A stretch of DNA of 64,000 nt. Source: JAUVPY01 sp034412795. Lineage in GTDB: Bacteria; Chloroflexota; Anaerolineae; 4572-78; NAK82. Position 1 is the stretch's first letter, and each line of letters begins with the position of its first letter. The stretch covers positions 1 through 64,000 of the forward strand of contig DAOUMD010000185.1 in assembly GCA_034412795.1 (NCBI GenBank), read 5' to 3'. The notes under the pieces were generated by a model. The model had not been told where the DNA came from, did no database searches, and worked only from the letters and a program-made list of their open reading frames with translations. The position numbers and the translations under genes were made by a program. Below are positions 34,476-43,223 of this stretch, piece after piece.

Positions 34476-36302
34476 CTACTTCTTGCTCAACATATTTGGT
34501 GGGACCAACCCGGCGGCAACGGCCTGATCGAGGGTCATCAATTGTGTCTTAGCCTCGTCGGTCTCCTCACGGACATCCACTTTGGGTCCGTCGTCGCCCT
34601 CCACAGCATCGCCGTGTGCCTCGTCTTCTGTGACATCCAACACAATATTACTGTTATCAATCTCTCTAGTCACGGTGCCGAGCTGGTCGATGGCCTTTTG
34701 CAGAGCCGTGGCGCAGCTTTCTATTTGCGTGTGGGTAGAAGAGAAGTTTTTCGTCTGCAGCAGATGCACCAACCGGGCGGATGCGATGATGGCCGGAACC
34801 AACTCACCCTCAATGAGGCTTTCGAGGAAAGCATTTCTGTGCAACAGCATGTCGTTGATCTCGCACAAAACCTGGTTGCCAGTCCTCATGCCGGCTTCGC
34901 CTTGTTGAACTTGTGCATATAAGCGGGCATTGTCAATAGCCAGCGCGACATGGTTGGCGATTGAAATCATCAGCCGTTTCTCACGAGTGCTCCAGGTATG
35001 GGCTTTCTCCGTCCGGTTGGCGGCAAGCAGGACTCCCAGCATTTGAGAGTCCATCTGTTTTCCCGGTGCTTCGGGTTCCGGACGTGTAATCGGCACAGCA
35101 GCCAACTTATTTAACCCTTCTCTTTCAACCCAGATTTTGCGCGTAGAAGAATCCTTGGTGAGTGATTCGACAAAGCGGGCCTTGTTTTCACTGGCAACCC
35201 GCCCCTCCAATCCATCCCCCAGTTTCAAAGAGCGCATACCCCGCACGTAATCCGGGGAGAGACCAACCTGGGCGCGCATCACCAACCGGTCGTCTTCTTC
35301 GACCAGATAAATCCAGGCCGCATCCGTCCCCAGAATAGAACGGGTTTGGTCAACTGTACAAGCCAGGATCTCTCTCAGGTCAAGAGTACGATTCATCAAT
35401 TCGGCGAGGTTATTCAGGGTGCGAAGATCGGCGTTCTGCTGGCGCACCTCGGACTCGGTTTCCATCATAGCAGCCAGCAGTTGTTCGAGATCTTCCTCAG
35501 CGGCCTGAGGGATGTCCGGGGCAGTCACGGGCAGATCAGACAGGGAAGAAAGCTCGATATCTAACTCGGCCTGGTCGACTTCGTGCAGTTCAGCCTCGAC
35601 TATCCTGCCATCAAGCAACGCTTCGGCCGTATGCCACAGCTCCTTGCGTAGGCGCAGACCCTCCATGGCCACCGCCGTCTGCTGAGCGACGGCCATGATG
35701 AAGCGCAGTTCAGCAGGTTTGAAGCGCCTTTCGTCCTGCAAACCAATCAGTAGCGCTCCCATAAGTTGCTGGCTAGCCTGCACCGGCATGCTGACCAGGC
35801 TAGTCATCCGACCGGCAGAAAGTAACGCCTGCTCAGCTTTATCATCCGTAGAAACATATTCCAGCAAAGCCCCGGAACCGGCCGCCAGATGGGGCATAAG
35901 CACGGCGGCACCTGCACCTATCTCCTGGCCGGTTAGAACACGGGTTAATTCGGTGGTCAGTCCTTTGTGAACGCCCAGAGTCAACTCTTTGGTATCGGGG
36001 TCAATAAGTATAATTGCCCCCACCGGCGCTTCGGTAACTTCCAGTGCACGCGCCAAAGCCAATTTGAGCAGAGTTGCGAGGCTTGACATGCTGCCAGACT
36101 GGAAGGCAAAGGCAGTTAAGGTCAACACGCTGTGGTTACGCCGCTCGATCTCGGTACGGGCCAGACGCAAAGCAGCCCGGTATTGCGTTAACAGCTTTTG
36201 AGCCTTTTTCAACTGACTGCGCAATGCATCCAGACGCATTGGCCAATTATCCACTGCAAAGACAGCTTCGTCTGATGATGTGTTGAGGCCCGGCTCGTCC
36301 AT
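34476..36302 (-). CDS. Tandem GAF-domain protein, 608 aa
   Basis: The start chosen is MDEPGL, after GGGAGAAGGG. Coiled coil (about 25-65), first GAF domain (about 80-225; APVGAIILID, MGALLIGL, FIMAVAQQTAVAME), acidic linker, second GAF domain (about 310-490; ILGTDAAWIYLV, DGLEGRVASENKARFV, ISIANHVALAIDNARLY), and a helical tail without a kinase ATPase domain. GAF domains bind small ligands such as cyclic nucleotides, haem or bilins. Without an output domain it may act on the response regulator upstream or on the facing ATPase cluster, whose last gene ends 10 bp away (convergent). Confidence 0.82.
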   Translation of the reverse strand: MDEPGLNTSSDEAVFAVDNWPMRLDALRSQLKKAQKLLTQYRAALRLARTEIERRNHSVLTLTAFAFQSGSMSSLATLLKLALARALEVTEAPVGAIILIDPDTKELTLGVHKGLTTELTRVLTGQEIGAGAAVLMPHLAAGSGALLEYVSTDDKAEQALLSAGRMTSLVSMPVQASQQLMGALLIGLQDERRFKPAELRFIMAVAQQTAVAMEGLRLRKELWHTAEALLDGRIVEAELHEVDQAELDIELSSLSDLPVTAPDIPQAAEEDLEQLLAAMMETESEVRQQNADLRTLNNLAELMNRTLDLREILACTVDQTRSILGTDAAWIYLVEEDDRLVMRAQVGLSPDYVRGMRSLKLGDGLEGRVASENKARFVESLTKDSSTRKIWVEREGLNKLAAVPITRPEPEAPGKQMDSQMLGVLLAANRTEKAHTWSTREKRLMISIANHVALAIDNARLYAQVQQGEAGMRTGNQVLCEINDMLLHRNAFLESLIEGELVPAIIASARLVHLLQTKNFSSTHTQIESCATALQKAIDQLGTVTREIDNSNIVLDVTEDEAHGDAVEGDDGPKVDVREETDEAKTQLMTLDQAVAAGLVPPNMLSKK

Positions 36303-36448
36303 GTTCCCCCTTCTCCCTGATCGAGTTTGACATTCAAAATCGGTAATTGCACGGCGGCAGACGCACATGTCTGCCCCTACGCTAACCGCACAGGTGAAGA
36401 TTCCAAACCCATCTCGTCGTCCACGACGTGGGTTTCCCGCTCGTCTTG

Positions 36449-36823
36449 TTATTCCTCGGCAAAGACACGGTGAACGGCCGCTACGAACTCCTGCAAAGCG
36501 AAAGGTTTGGGCAAATAAGTAGCTCCCAACCCTCGAACCTGGTTCTCAAGCTCTGGCGAGCCAAAGGCGGTGATGAGCATAGTGCGCGTCCCGGGGCTAG
36601 TTTGGTGCACGCGGCGGATCAACTCCAGCCCGTTCGCGCCAGGTAAACGCAAGTCAGTGACAATCAGGTCAAACTGCTCACGTCGCAACCTTGTCAATGC
36701 CACGTCAGCCATAGGGCAAACCTCGACTTGAAATCCCCCGGCCATAGGATGCAACAGAGCCCGGCACAAAGTCATAACGTTGTGCAGCTTGTCTTCGACA
36801 ATCAGAATACGCTTTTGCTCCAT
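36449..36823 (-). CDS. Single-domain response regulator, 124 aa
   Basis: Receiver domain only: acidic pair VEDK, phospho-acceptor Asp in LIVTDLRLPGANG, Thr in MLITAFG, and Lys in YLPKPFAL. No output domain, so a CheY-type relay. The start MEQKR follows a promoter by a very short leader. It is read towards the GAF protein, 146 bp downstream, and may serve it or the GAF kinase elsewhere in the window. Confidence 0.9.
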   Translation of the reverse strand: MEQKRILIVEDKLHNVMTLCRALLHPMAGGFQVEVCPMADVALTRLRREQFDLIVTDLRLPGANGLELIRRVHQTSPGTRTMLITAFGSPELENQVRGLGATYLPKPFALQEFVAAVHRVFAEE

Positions 36824-36847
36824 AGGCTTCCATTGTCCATAGTGGTT

Positions 36848-36876
36848 ATTATAAACATAGCACATTTCATGCACAA
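36848..36876 (-). promoter_or_regulatory. Promoter of the response-regulator gene
   Basis: On the minus strand TTGTGC (36876-36871), 17-bp spacer, TATAAT (36853-36848), ending 25 bp before the ATG at 36823. Confidence 0.6.
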
Positions 36877-37020
36877 GTGAGATTACAACTTGGTTACAGT
36901 CGCAAGGTTTTACGCTGTATTCACGCAGAATTTGCCCTCGATTTACCCACCGTTACCACATTTGGTTTTAAACTGGCATGTGGTCCAAATCTTGCTGAAG
37001 ATAGCCCTCTCCCCCTGGCC

Positions 37021-37082
37021 TCTCTCCTCAAGTTGGGAGATGGCCCTCTCCCCCTGACCCCCTCTCCCAACTTGAGGAGAGA
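37021..37082. repeat. Inverted repeat, 20-bp arms (MITE/REP-like)
   Basis: Arms TCTCTCCTCAAGTTGGGAGA at 37021-37040 and its exact complement at 37063-37082, 22-bp loop. CCCTCTCCCCCTG occurs just before and inside. This is the look of a common small palindromic element; it sits upstream of the metalloprotease gene. Confidence 0.85.
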
Positions 37083-37130
37083 GGATGCTCGAAGCAGGGT
37101 GGAGGGCGGGGGTGAGCAGAATAGAATAGA

Positions 37131-39113
37131 ATGGTGCAACGAGCGAGATTAGTCGAAAGGGATAACAATTTATTCACTGAATCCTTTGGCAAATATTTTC
37201 ACGGTATCCTATGCCTGTCATTGGTTTTGGGTATTCTCTGGATGTCGGCCACGGCCGTGAAGGCTGATGAGCCCGAGCCGAATCGAGCACTGGTCCTATT
37301 GGCAACTGATGCAGACATCAGCGAGATTATCGAGGTAATCGACTCAGCCGGTGGTCATATAACTCACGTCTTTCCCCCAGTGGCGTTGATCGGTGAGATA
37401 CCGACCGGAGCACCTTCGCTGACCGACATCATGGCTGTCCATCGCGATAAGGTAGACGAGGAGGTCCTGGCCACGCTGACGGGCGAGGCTCACCGTGCTG
37501 CCCAGGTGTGGAATGACCTGCTGGCTCCCGAAACACCTTCGAAAACCGCTGTAGGGTTGGAAAGTCTGGAGGCCGATTTGGTCGGGGACGCTTTCGTCGC
37601 CCCGCCCCCGGAAGGATTGGAGCCAGTATCCGATATCCCCACCCCTACTTACTATCAAACCAGTGAATACCTCATCGGACGTGTGGCGGTAGGCATTATT
37701 CTGCTGGAAAGCAATGGGAGCATTGACCCTTCCACCGAAGATTGGACCGAATCCGAGCGAGGGCTGGTGTTGGAAAAAATCACCGCAGCGCTGGACTGGT
37801 GGGCCGCCCGCGAACCGAATGCCCGCCTGACCTTCGTTTATGACGACGGCACGGCAGCCCCCATCACCAGCAACTACGAACCCATCAACCGGCACTACGG
37901 CGACCAAGCCTTGTGGATCACAGAAGCCATGACACAAAAGGGCATCACCGGCTACTCTTACTTCGATCAGGTGCGCGGCTACAACAATATCCTGCGTGAA
38001 ACGTATGACACCGATTGGGCTTTCACCATTTTCGTCGTAGACAGCTCTAACGACATCGACAATCGCTTCACCGACGGCTACTTTGCCTACGCCTATCTGG
38101 GTGGGCCGTTCACAGTGATGACATCGGGTAGCAACGGCTACGGCTCTCACAATCTGGACGCCGTGGCTGCCCACGAGATTGGCCATATCTTTATGGCCCT
38201 TGACCAATATTACTCTGCCTACCAATCCTGTACACACAGGTCGGGGTACCTGGGCGTGGAGAACCAGAACAGCCAATACGGAGACTGCGCGTCAGACGTC
38301 GCGAGCATTATGCGTGGCCAGATCTCCCCGTATCGGACCGGCGCTATCGATGAATACGCGCGCGGCCAATTAGGTTGGCGCGACTCGGACGGGGACGGTA
38401 TCCTGGACCCGATGGACACCACGCTGAGCGTCCTCAACGCCGATTACGTGATTGACCCCGAACAGCCTAACGTCTTGACCTTCAGCGGTAGAGTAGAGGA
38501 CGATCCGTACCCCTCTCCCCTGCGTCGGAGTACCACGATTAACACCATAAAACAGATCCAATATCGGGTGGAGAGTGATCTTTGGATGGATGCCCAACCA
38601 GTTGACGGTGCTTTCGACACGTACGCAGAGAGCTTCACGTTTACCACTCCCCCCTTGCCCACCGGCGCTTTGACCGTGGAGCTGCGCGTGATCGACTCGG
38701 CTGGCAACGAGCTTATTCAGCCTGTTGACACCGTGTCAGTTGTGGACCCAGTAGACTCTATCCTGGACACGACATTGACCAAACTGGAACAGTACAGTGA
38801 AGGGGGCGAAGTAACCCAAATCATCTACAGCGGCCAGGGAACTTCATCGACCAGCTACATCACGGGCATTTTTTACCGAATCGACAACGAACCCTGGCAG
38901 CCCCTCGCCCCCGAAGATGGCGTATTTGACGAGTCTGAGGAAGACTTTAGCTTTGTCGTAGACACAGCGGCTCTGAGCCCCGGTTTTCACCAAGTTGAGG
39001 CCTATTCGGTGGATGGCGAAAGTAACGCCGAGACCTCTCCCGCCAGCGACACCATCTTGGTTCAGGCACCGACCCAGTATCTTTTCCTTCCCCTATTGAT
39101 GTCCGCCCAATAG
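37131..39113 (+). CDS. Secreted zinc metalloprotease with YLP-type tail, 660 aa
   Basis: Signal peptide (about 20-45; GILCLSLVLGILWMSATAVKA). Middle part with the zinc motif HEIGHIFMALDQYY (about 346-359), where His, Glu and His are the metal and catalytic residues, and with Cys-rich CTHRSG following. The second half has two Ig-like domains (about 440-545 and 550-645; IDSAGNELIQPVDTVSVVD). The C-terminus YLFLPLLMSAQ is of the tail type seen in three other secreted proteins here. An extracellular protease is likely; the exact clan (gluzincin or metzincin) is uncertain because the third ligand is not obvious. Confidence 0.8.
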   Translation: MVQRARLVERDNNLFTESFGKYFHGILCLSLVLGILWMSATAVKADEPEPNRALVLLATDADISEIIEVIDSAGGHITHVFPPVALIGEIPTGAPSLTDIMAVHRDKVDEEVLATLTGEAHRAAQVWNDLLAPETPSKTAVGLESLEADLVGDAFVAPPPEGLEPVSDIPTPTYYQTSEYLIGRVAVGIILLESNGSIDPSTEDWTESERGLVLEKITAALDWWAAREPNARLTFVYDDGTAAPITSNYEPINRHYGDQALWITEAMTQKGITGYSYFDQVRGYNNILRETYDTDWAFTIFVVDSSNDIDNRFTDGYFAYAYLGGPFTVMTSGSNGYGSHNLDAVAAHEIGHIFMALDQYYSAYQSCTHRSGYLGVENQNSQYGDCASDVASIMRGQISPYRTGAIDEYARGQLGWRDSDGDGILDPMDTTLSVLNADYVIDPEQPNVLTFSGRVEDDPYPSPLRRSTTINTIKQIQYRVESDLWMDAQPVDGAFDTYAESFTFTTPPLPTGALTVELRVIDSAGNELIQPVDTVSVVDPVDSILDTTLTKLEQYSEGGEVTQIIYSGQGTSSTSYITGIFYRIDNEPWQPLAPEDGVFDESEEDFSFVVDTAALSPGFHQVEAYSVDGESNAETSPASDTILVQAPTQYLFLPLLMSAQ

Positions 39114-39207
39114 CTGCTCCACGTTCCGCACAGAGACAAGTAACATACTCAACGCTGTGGGTATACGGCTTTCAACCTAATCTGTGCGTATGCCTGAAAA
39201 ACGTAGA

Positions 39208-39236
39208 TTGTGACTCTGTCTATTTTCAAGTATAAT
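39208..39236 (+). promoter_or_regulatory. Promoter of hisA
   Basis: TTGTGA (39208-39213), 17-bp spacer, TATAAT (39231-39236), 48 bp before the ATG at 39284. Confidence 0.65.
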
Positions 39237-39283
39237 GCGTGGCATCACTTCAGGCATCTCAAGTAGTCACCCATTCGAACCCA

Positions 39284-40027
39284 ATGACCATGATTGTTTA
39301 CCCGGCTATTGACTTGCGTGGCGGTCGCTGCGTGCGGTTGGTGCAAGGCGATCCCCACGCCGAGACTGTTGTCAGCGATGATCCCGTCGGCACCGCCCAG
39401 CGATGGGTAAGTCTGGGCGCTGAATGGCTTCACGTTGTCAACCTGGATGGTGCATTTGGAGACACCTCCAGCGCAGGAAAAAACATCCAGGCGCTGAGTG
39501 CCATCCTGGACGCGGTGGATGTGCCGATCCAGTTTGGGGGTGGGCTACGGGCTATGGCTGACCTGGAAGCCGCTCTGTCGATGGACGTGGTACGAGCCAT
39601 CATCGGCACAGCGGCCATCACCAACCCATCGTTGGTCCAGGAGGCACTGGCACGTTTTGGGACCGAACGAATATCGCTGGCCATCGACGCTCGCGATGGC
39701 CAAGTCGCCACCCACGGATGGCAGCAACGTACCGACGTAAGCGCCATCGACCTGGCGTTACAGATGAAGGAATTGGGGATCACGCACGTCGTCTACACTG
39801 ACATCGCCCGTGATGGCACATTGACGGGCGTCAACGCACCCGCCTGCGCCACGTTGGCTGCGGAAAGTGGACTGGCGGTCGTCGCCTCGGGTGGAGTTGC
39901 CTCACTGGAGGACGTACACCGCGTGAAGGAGGTCGAGGCCGCAGGCGTAGAAGGCCTCATCATCGGCAAAGCCCTGTATGCCGGACAGGTAGACCTGTCC
40001 ATGGCGCTGGAAGTAGCGCGTTCTTGA
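39284..40027 (+). CDS. hisA: Phosphoribosylformimino-AICAR-P isomerase HisA
   Basis: Histidine biosynthesis step 4, a (beta-alpha)8 barrel with two half-barrel repeats. Catalytic Asp in YPAIDLRGGRCVRL near the N-terminus and the second Asp in VYTDIARDGTLTGVN; phosphate sites GGLRA and SGGVAS. Of two close ATGs (39284, 39290) either may be used; no ribosome site is strong. It heads the hisA-hisF-hisI group, with a structured repeat between hisA and hisF. Confidence 0.95.
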   Translation: MTMIVYPAIDLRGGRCVRLVQGDPHAETVVSDDPVGTAQRWVSLGAEWLHVVNLDGAFGDTSSAGKNIQALSAILDAVDVPIQFGGGLRAMADLEAALSMDVVRAIIGTAAITNPSLVQEALARFGTERISLAIDARDGQVATHGWQQRTDVSAIDLALQMKELGITHVVYTDIARDGTLTGVNAPACATLAAESGLAVVASGGVASLEDVHRVKEVEAAGVEGLIIGKALYAGQVDLSMALEVARS

Positions 40028-40035
40028 GGGAACCG

Positions 40036-40145
40036 AGACCCTAAGGTTGCGCGAACCGTTCGGCTGAGCGTTCGACCGACCCTCGGCGTGACGTTCGGCC
40101 GAGCTCACGCCGAAGCCTGCGGTTCGCCTGAAACCCTTAGGGTCT
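40036..40145. repeat. Nested inverted repeat between hisA and hisF
   Basis: Three nested pairs: AGACCCTAAGG (40036-40046) with CCTTAGGGTCT (40135-40145); GCGAACCG (40051-40058) with CGGTTCGC (40120-40127); TCGGCGTGA (40083-40091) with TCACGCCGA (40105-40113). As RNA it would fold into one long arm of about 110 nt. It may be a REP-type element or a mRNA processing or attenuation structure. Confidence 0.8.
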
Positions 40146-40176
40146 ACCTACGGGCCACATCTATTGCCAGAGGCTT

Positions 40177-40211
40177 ATGTTTTTGGAGGCTTATGTTTTT
40201 GGAGGCTTATG
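40177..40211 (+). promoter_or_regulatory. Triplicated ribosome site and start of hisF
   Basis: GAGGCTTATG occurs three times, 16 bp apart (ATGs at 40177, 40193, 40209). Only the last is in the hisF frame; the other two are in different frames. A tandem duplication of the site. Confidence 0.8.
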
Positions 40212-40988
40212 CTCGCTAAACGAATTATCCCCTGCCTCGACGTGAAGGATGGACGCGTGGTAAAGGGCGTCCAGTTTGTGAATCTGCGTGACGCTGGGGA
40301 TCCGGTAGAACAGGCGCAGGTTTACGACGCCGAAGGGGCGGACGAACTGGTCTTTTTGGACATCACCGCCAGCCACGAAGGACGTGGGCTGATGTTAGAG
40401 GTGGCTCGCCGCGTTGCCGAGACGGTATTTATCCCCTTCACCGTGGGGGGTGGCATCGGCAGCCTGGACGACATGCGGGCCATCATCGCCACCGGCGCCG
40501 ACAAGGTCAGCATGAATACGGCGGCGGTTCGTGATCCGAGTCTCATCAGCCAGGGAGCCCGTGCCTTTGGCAGCAATGCTATCGTGGTGGCCATCGACGC
40601 TCGCCGTCGCATAGACACGTCTAATGACGCGTCATCACTGGCCTGGGAGACAACCACCCACGGCGGGCGCAAACGCACCGGCCTGGACGCCATCGAGTGG
40701 GCGCGCGAGTGTGAACAGCGCGGTGCAGGTGAGATTCTATTGACAAGTATGGACGCCGATGGCACACAGGCGGGCTACGACATCGAGCTGACCCGAGCCA
40801 TCGCCGACGCGGTCAGCATCCCTATTATCGCCAGCGGTGGAGCCGGTGCGCTGGATCATTTTCACCACGTCTTGACGGATGGCTGCGCCGACGCGGCTTT
40901 GGTAGCCAGCCTTTTCCACTTTCGGGAGCTGTCCATCTCCCAGGTGAAGACGTACCTGGGCGAGCAGGGTGTGTGGGTAAGGCGATGA
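40209..40988 (+). CDS. hisF: Imidazole glycerol phosphate synthase cyclase subunit HisF
   Basis: Barrel enzyme that uses ammonia from HisH to make imidazole glycerol phosphate and AICAR. Catalytic Asp in IIPCLDVKDGRVVKG (about 11) and in IVVAIDARR (about 130); phosphate loops VGGGIGS and ASGGAG. The start MLAKRI follows TTTTGGAGG. The TGA overlaps the ATG of hisI (ATGA), so the two are coupled. Its partner hisH is not in the window. Confidence 0.96.
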   Translation: MLAKRIIPCLDVKDGRVVKGVQFVNLRDAGDPVEQAQVYDAEGADELVFLDITASHEGRGLMLEVARRVAETVFIPFTVGGGIGSLDDMRAIIATGADKVSMNTAAVRDPSLISQGARAFGSNAIVVAIDARRRIDTSNDASSLAWETTTHGGRKRTGLDAIEWARECEQRGAGEILLTSMDADGTQAGYDIELTRAIADAVSIPIIASGGAGALDHFHHVLTDGCADAALVASLFHFRELSISQVKTYLGEQGVWVRR

Positions 40989-41317
40989 ACTCAGATCTCA
41001 AATCTCAAATCTCAAATCTCAAGTGGGATGAGCGGGGGTTGATCCCGGCCATTGTGCAGGACGCGGAGACGGGCGAGGTTTTGATGCTGGCTTATATGAA
41101 CGCCGAGTCGCTGCGGCTGACGCTGAAGACGGGCGAGACGTGGTTTTGGAGTCGCAGCCGGGGTGAGTTGTGGCACAAAGGGGCCACGAGCGGCAACACA
41201 CAGCAAGTGGCTGATATCCGCTACGATTGCGATGGGGATACGTTACTGGTACGGGTGACGCCGGCCGGGCCAGCGTGCCACACTGGGGAGGTGAGTTGTT
41301 TTTATCGGGTGCTGTGA
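40985..41317 (+). CDS. hisI: Phosphoribosyl-AMP cyclohydrolase HisI
   Basis: Step 3 of histidine synthesis. VLMLAYMNAESL, TWFWSRSRGELWHKG, SGNTQQVADIRYDCDGDT and GPACHTGEVSCFY give the zinc cysteines and the metal-binding Asp residues. At 110 aa this is the cyclohydrolase part only; no HisE pyrophosphohydrolase is fused. Its N-terminus NSDLKSQISNLK is encoded by a run of ATCTCAA repeats (40995-41022), which adds about ten residues to the usual start. Confidence 0.95.
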   Translation: MNSDLKSQISNLKWDERGLIPAIVQDAETGEVLMLAYMNAESLRLTLKTGETWFWSRSRGELWHKGATSGNTQQVADIRYDCDGDTLLVRVTPAGPACHTGEVSCFYRVL

Positions 41318-41342
41318 GCACCAACAACGGAAAGGGGCTTTC

Positions 41343-42293
41343 ATGCAAGTTGTCTACCTGGAACCAGTTCCTGATGACGTTGAGGCGATCATTCGTGACT
41401 GTTTGCCGGATGGTTTCACGCTCCGTGTGCGAGGGGCGAATGAGACGCCGGTTGACGTGGTGGGTGATGCCGATTTCATCCTGGTGGCCACAACGCCGCT
41501 CACGGCTGAGGTGATAGCGGCCGCACCACGCCTGAAGTTGATCCAGCACCAGGGCGTAGGCTACGATAATGTGGATGTGGCGGCCGCGGCCCAGGCCGGC
41601 ATACCGATCGGTCTTACACCAGAGGGCACCAGCAAACCGGTGGCGGAACACGTAATCCTGTTGATCCTCAGTCTGTATCGGAATATCTTCGTCGCCAACC
41701 GAACTTTGCGCGAGGGGCAGTGGCTGCAATGGCAACTGCGACCTCAATCCTACAACTTGGTCGGCAAGCGAATGGGGATCGTGGGCCTGGGACGTATTGG
41801 GCGGGAGGTAGCCCAGCGCACCAGGGCCTTCGAATGCCAACTGGTGTATTACGACATGATGCGGGCCCCGGCCGAGGTGGAAACCGAATTAGAGGTGAAA
41901 TATGTCCCCTTCGACGAGTTACTGGCCCAGTCGGACATCATCACGCTTCACCTGCCCCGTACCAAGGAGACACAGGGAATGATTGGGGCAGCCCAACTGG
42001 CGCGTATGAAGCCCACGGCGCTACTGATCAACACCGCCCGGGGCGGTCTGGTGGACGAAGCGGCGCTCTACCAGGCGCTGACGAGCGGGCAAATTGCGGG
42101 CGCCGGGCTGGATGTGTTTGCCGTCGAGCCCCCGGGCGCCGATAACCCGCTGTTGCACCTGGACAACGTAGCGGCGACTCCGCACATCGCGGCTGGCACG
42201 CGCGATGCGCTGGCGAATAAGATGAGGGCAGCCTTTGACAATATGCAGCGGGTGGCGCAGGGGCAGGAGCCGCGAAACTTGGTAGATTGGTAG
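41343..42293 (+). CDS. D-isomer-specific 2-hydroxyacid dehydrogenase, 316 aa
   Basis: NAD(P)-dependent oxidoreductase. Rossmann motif GIVGLGRIGREVAQR (about 143), catalytic Arg in NTARGGLVDEAAL, Glu in GLDVFAVEPPG, and His in ATPHIAAGT. Relatives include phosphoglycerate, glyoxylate and formate dehydrogenases; 316 aa without an ACT domain argues against full SerA. The substrate is unknown. It lies 26 bp after hisI and may be in the same transcript, with the RraA-like gene next. Confidence 0.9.
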   Translation: MQVVYLEPVPDDVEAIIRDCLPDGFTLRVRGANETPVDVVGDADFILVATTPLTAEVIAAAPRLKLIQHQGVGYDNVDVAAAAQAGIPIGLTPEGTSKPVAEHVILLILSLYRNIFVANRTLREGQWLQWQLRPQSYNLVGKRMGIVGLGRIGREVAQRTRAFECQLVYYDMMRAPAEVETELEVKYVPFDELLAQSDIITLHLPRTKETQGMIGAAQLARMKPTALLINTARGGLVDEAALYQALTSGQIAGAGLDVFAVEPPGADNPLLHLDNVAATPHIAAGTRDALANKMRAAFDNMQRVAQGQEPRNLVDW

Positions 42294-42388
42294 ATTGGTA
42301 AATTAGAGATTGGTAAATTGGGAAATTGGAAGAGCGGGTGATTGGTCTCTACCAGTCTACCAATCTACCAATCTACCAATCTTCCAAC
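42281..42388. repeat. Low-complexity direct and inverted repeat (GGTAGATT / AATCTACC)
   Basis: GGTAGATT and GGTAAATT units at the end of and after the dehydrogenase gene face AATCTACC units at about 42360-42385, so the whole can fold back. A similar block stands before the lycopene cyclase gene (59650-59732). Confidence 0.75.
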
Positions 42389-42409
42389 AATATAAGGAGA
42401 ATTGTACCT

Positions 42410-43081
42410 ATGACATTACCAGAAGGCTGGGAAATCATTACTGACGTAGCACGAGCCCCGGATGAGCTGCTGGAACGCTTTCGCGGGCTGGGGACCGGCC
42501 CGGTGTGCGATGCGCAGGGGCGCTTCGCGGCTATGGATTATCAGATCAAACCGCTCGATCCAAATATGGATTTGCTCGGCTCGGCGCTGACGGTGTGGAC
42601 GCGACCCTGCGACAACATAGCCATCTACAGGGCGCTGGAGATGGCGCAACCTAATGATGTGCTGGTGATCGCCACGAACGGGCACACGACGAACAGCGTA
42701 TGGGGAGAGCTGACCACCCTCGTGGGGCGTGCACGGGGGTTGGCCGGAATGGTCACCGACGGCACGGTACGCGATAGCCGGGAGATCATCGAGATCGCGT
42801 TGCCCATCTTTGCGCGCGGACTGACGCCCAACAGCCCCTTTAAGGATGGTCCGGCCAAGATCAACGTACCGGTGATCTGCGGGGGCATCGGTGTGAGTCC
42901 GGGTGACATTGTGATAGGGGACGCAGACGGGGTCGTGGTCGTGCCCCAAGAGTCGGCGGAGGCAACCCTGGAGCGAGTGGCTGCCATCCACGACAAGGAA
43001 GCGGCGATCCGGGCCGAGATCGAAGCCGGGGAGATAATTCCACACAATATGGCGCGCTTGCTGCGCGAGAAGGGTTTGTAG
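42410..43081 (+). CDS. RraA-like / HMG aldolase family protein, 223 aa
   Basis: AAGGAGA stands nine bases before the ATG (MTLPEGW). RraA fold: VCDAQGRFAAMD, GSALTVWTRPCDN, VWGELTTLVGRARGLAGMVTDGTVRDS (the Gly-rich and Asp/Arg site), GVSPGDIVIGDADGVVVVPQ. Family members are either 4-hydroxy-4-methyl-2-oxoglutarate/oxaloacetate aldolases (metal-dependent) or RNase E inhibitors; the conserved DGxxRD favours an aldolase or decarboxylase. It follows a hydroxyacid dehydrogenase, so both may work on a keto acid. Confidence 0.85.
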   Translation: MTLPEGWEIITDVARAPDELLERFRGLGTGPVCDAQGRFAAMDYQIKPLDPNMDLLGSALTVWTRPCDNIAIYRALEMAQPNDVLVIATNGHTTNSVWGELTTLVGRARGLAGMVTDGTVRDSREIIEIALPIFARGLTPNSPFKDGPAKINVPVICGGIGVSPGDIVIGDADGVVVVPQESAEATLERVAAIHDKEAAIRAEIEAGEIIPHNMARLLREKGL

Positions 43082-43142
43082 TCAGAAAGCTCTCAGTCAG
43101 GACCTACGTACTCTTCAATTTTCAGGGGAATTTATGGTATAG

Positions 43143-43148
43143 TATAAT
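43143..43148 (+). promoter_or_regulatory. Likely -10 box before the NHLP/Nif11-like peptide
   Basis: TATAAT in TATAGTATAATCG, 75 bp before the ATG at 43224; the -35 side is AT-rich without a clear box. GGCGAAAGGAG precedes the start codon. Confidence 0.45.
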
Positions 43149-43223
43149 CGATCCGGGTTTTAAAGTTTCTCTTAGAATCTTGACTTATCTCTTCTCGATT
43201 GAGGCGAAAGGAGTTTTTTTCCG

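Noticed and set aside
37344..38276. 310-codon open frame on the minus strand
   Set aside because: It lies wholly opposite the metalloprotease gene, has no recognisable domain, and the plus strand has the HEIGH motif and signal peptide.
41019..41840. 273-codon open frame on the minus strand
   Set aside because: Opposite hisI and the dehydrogenase; no domain.
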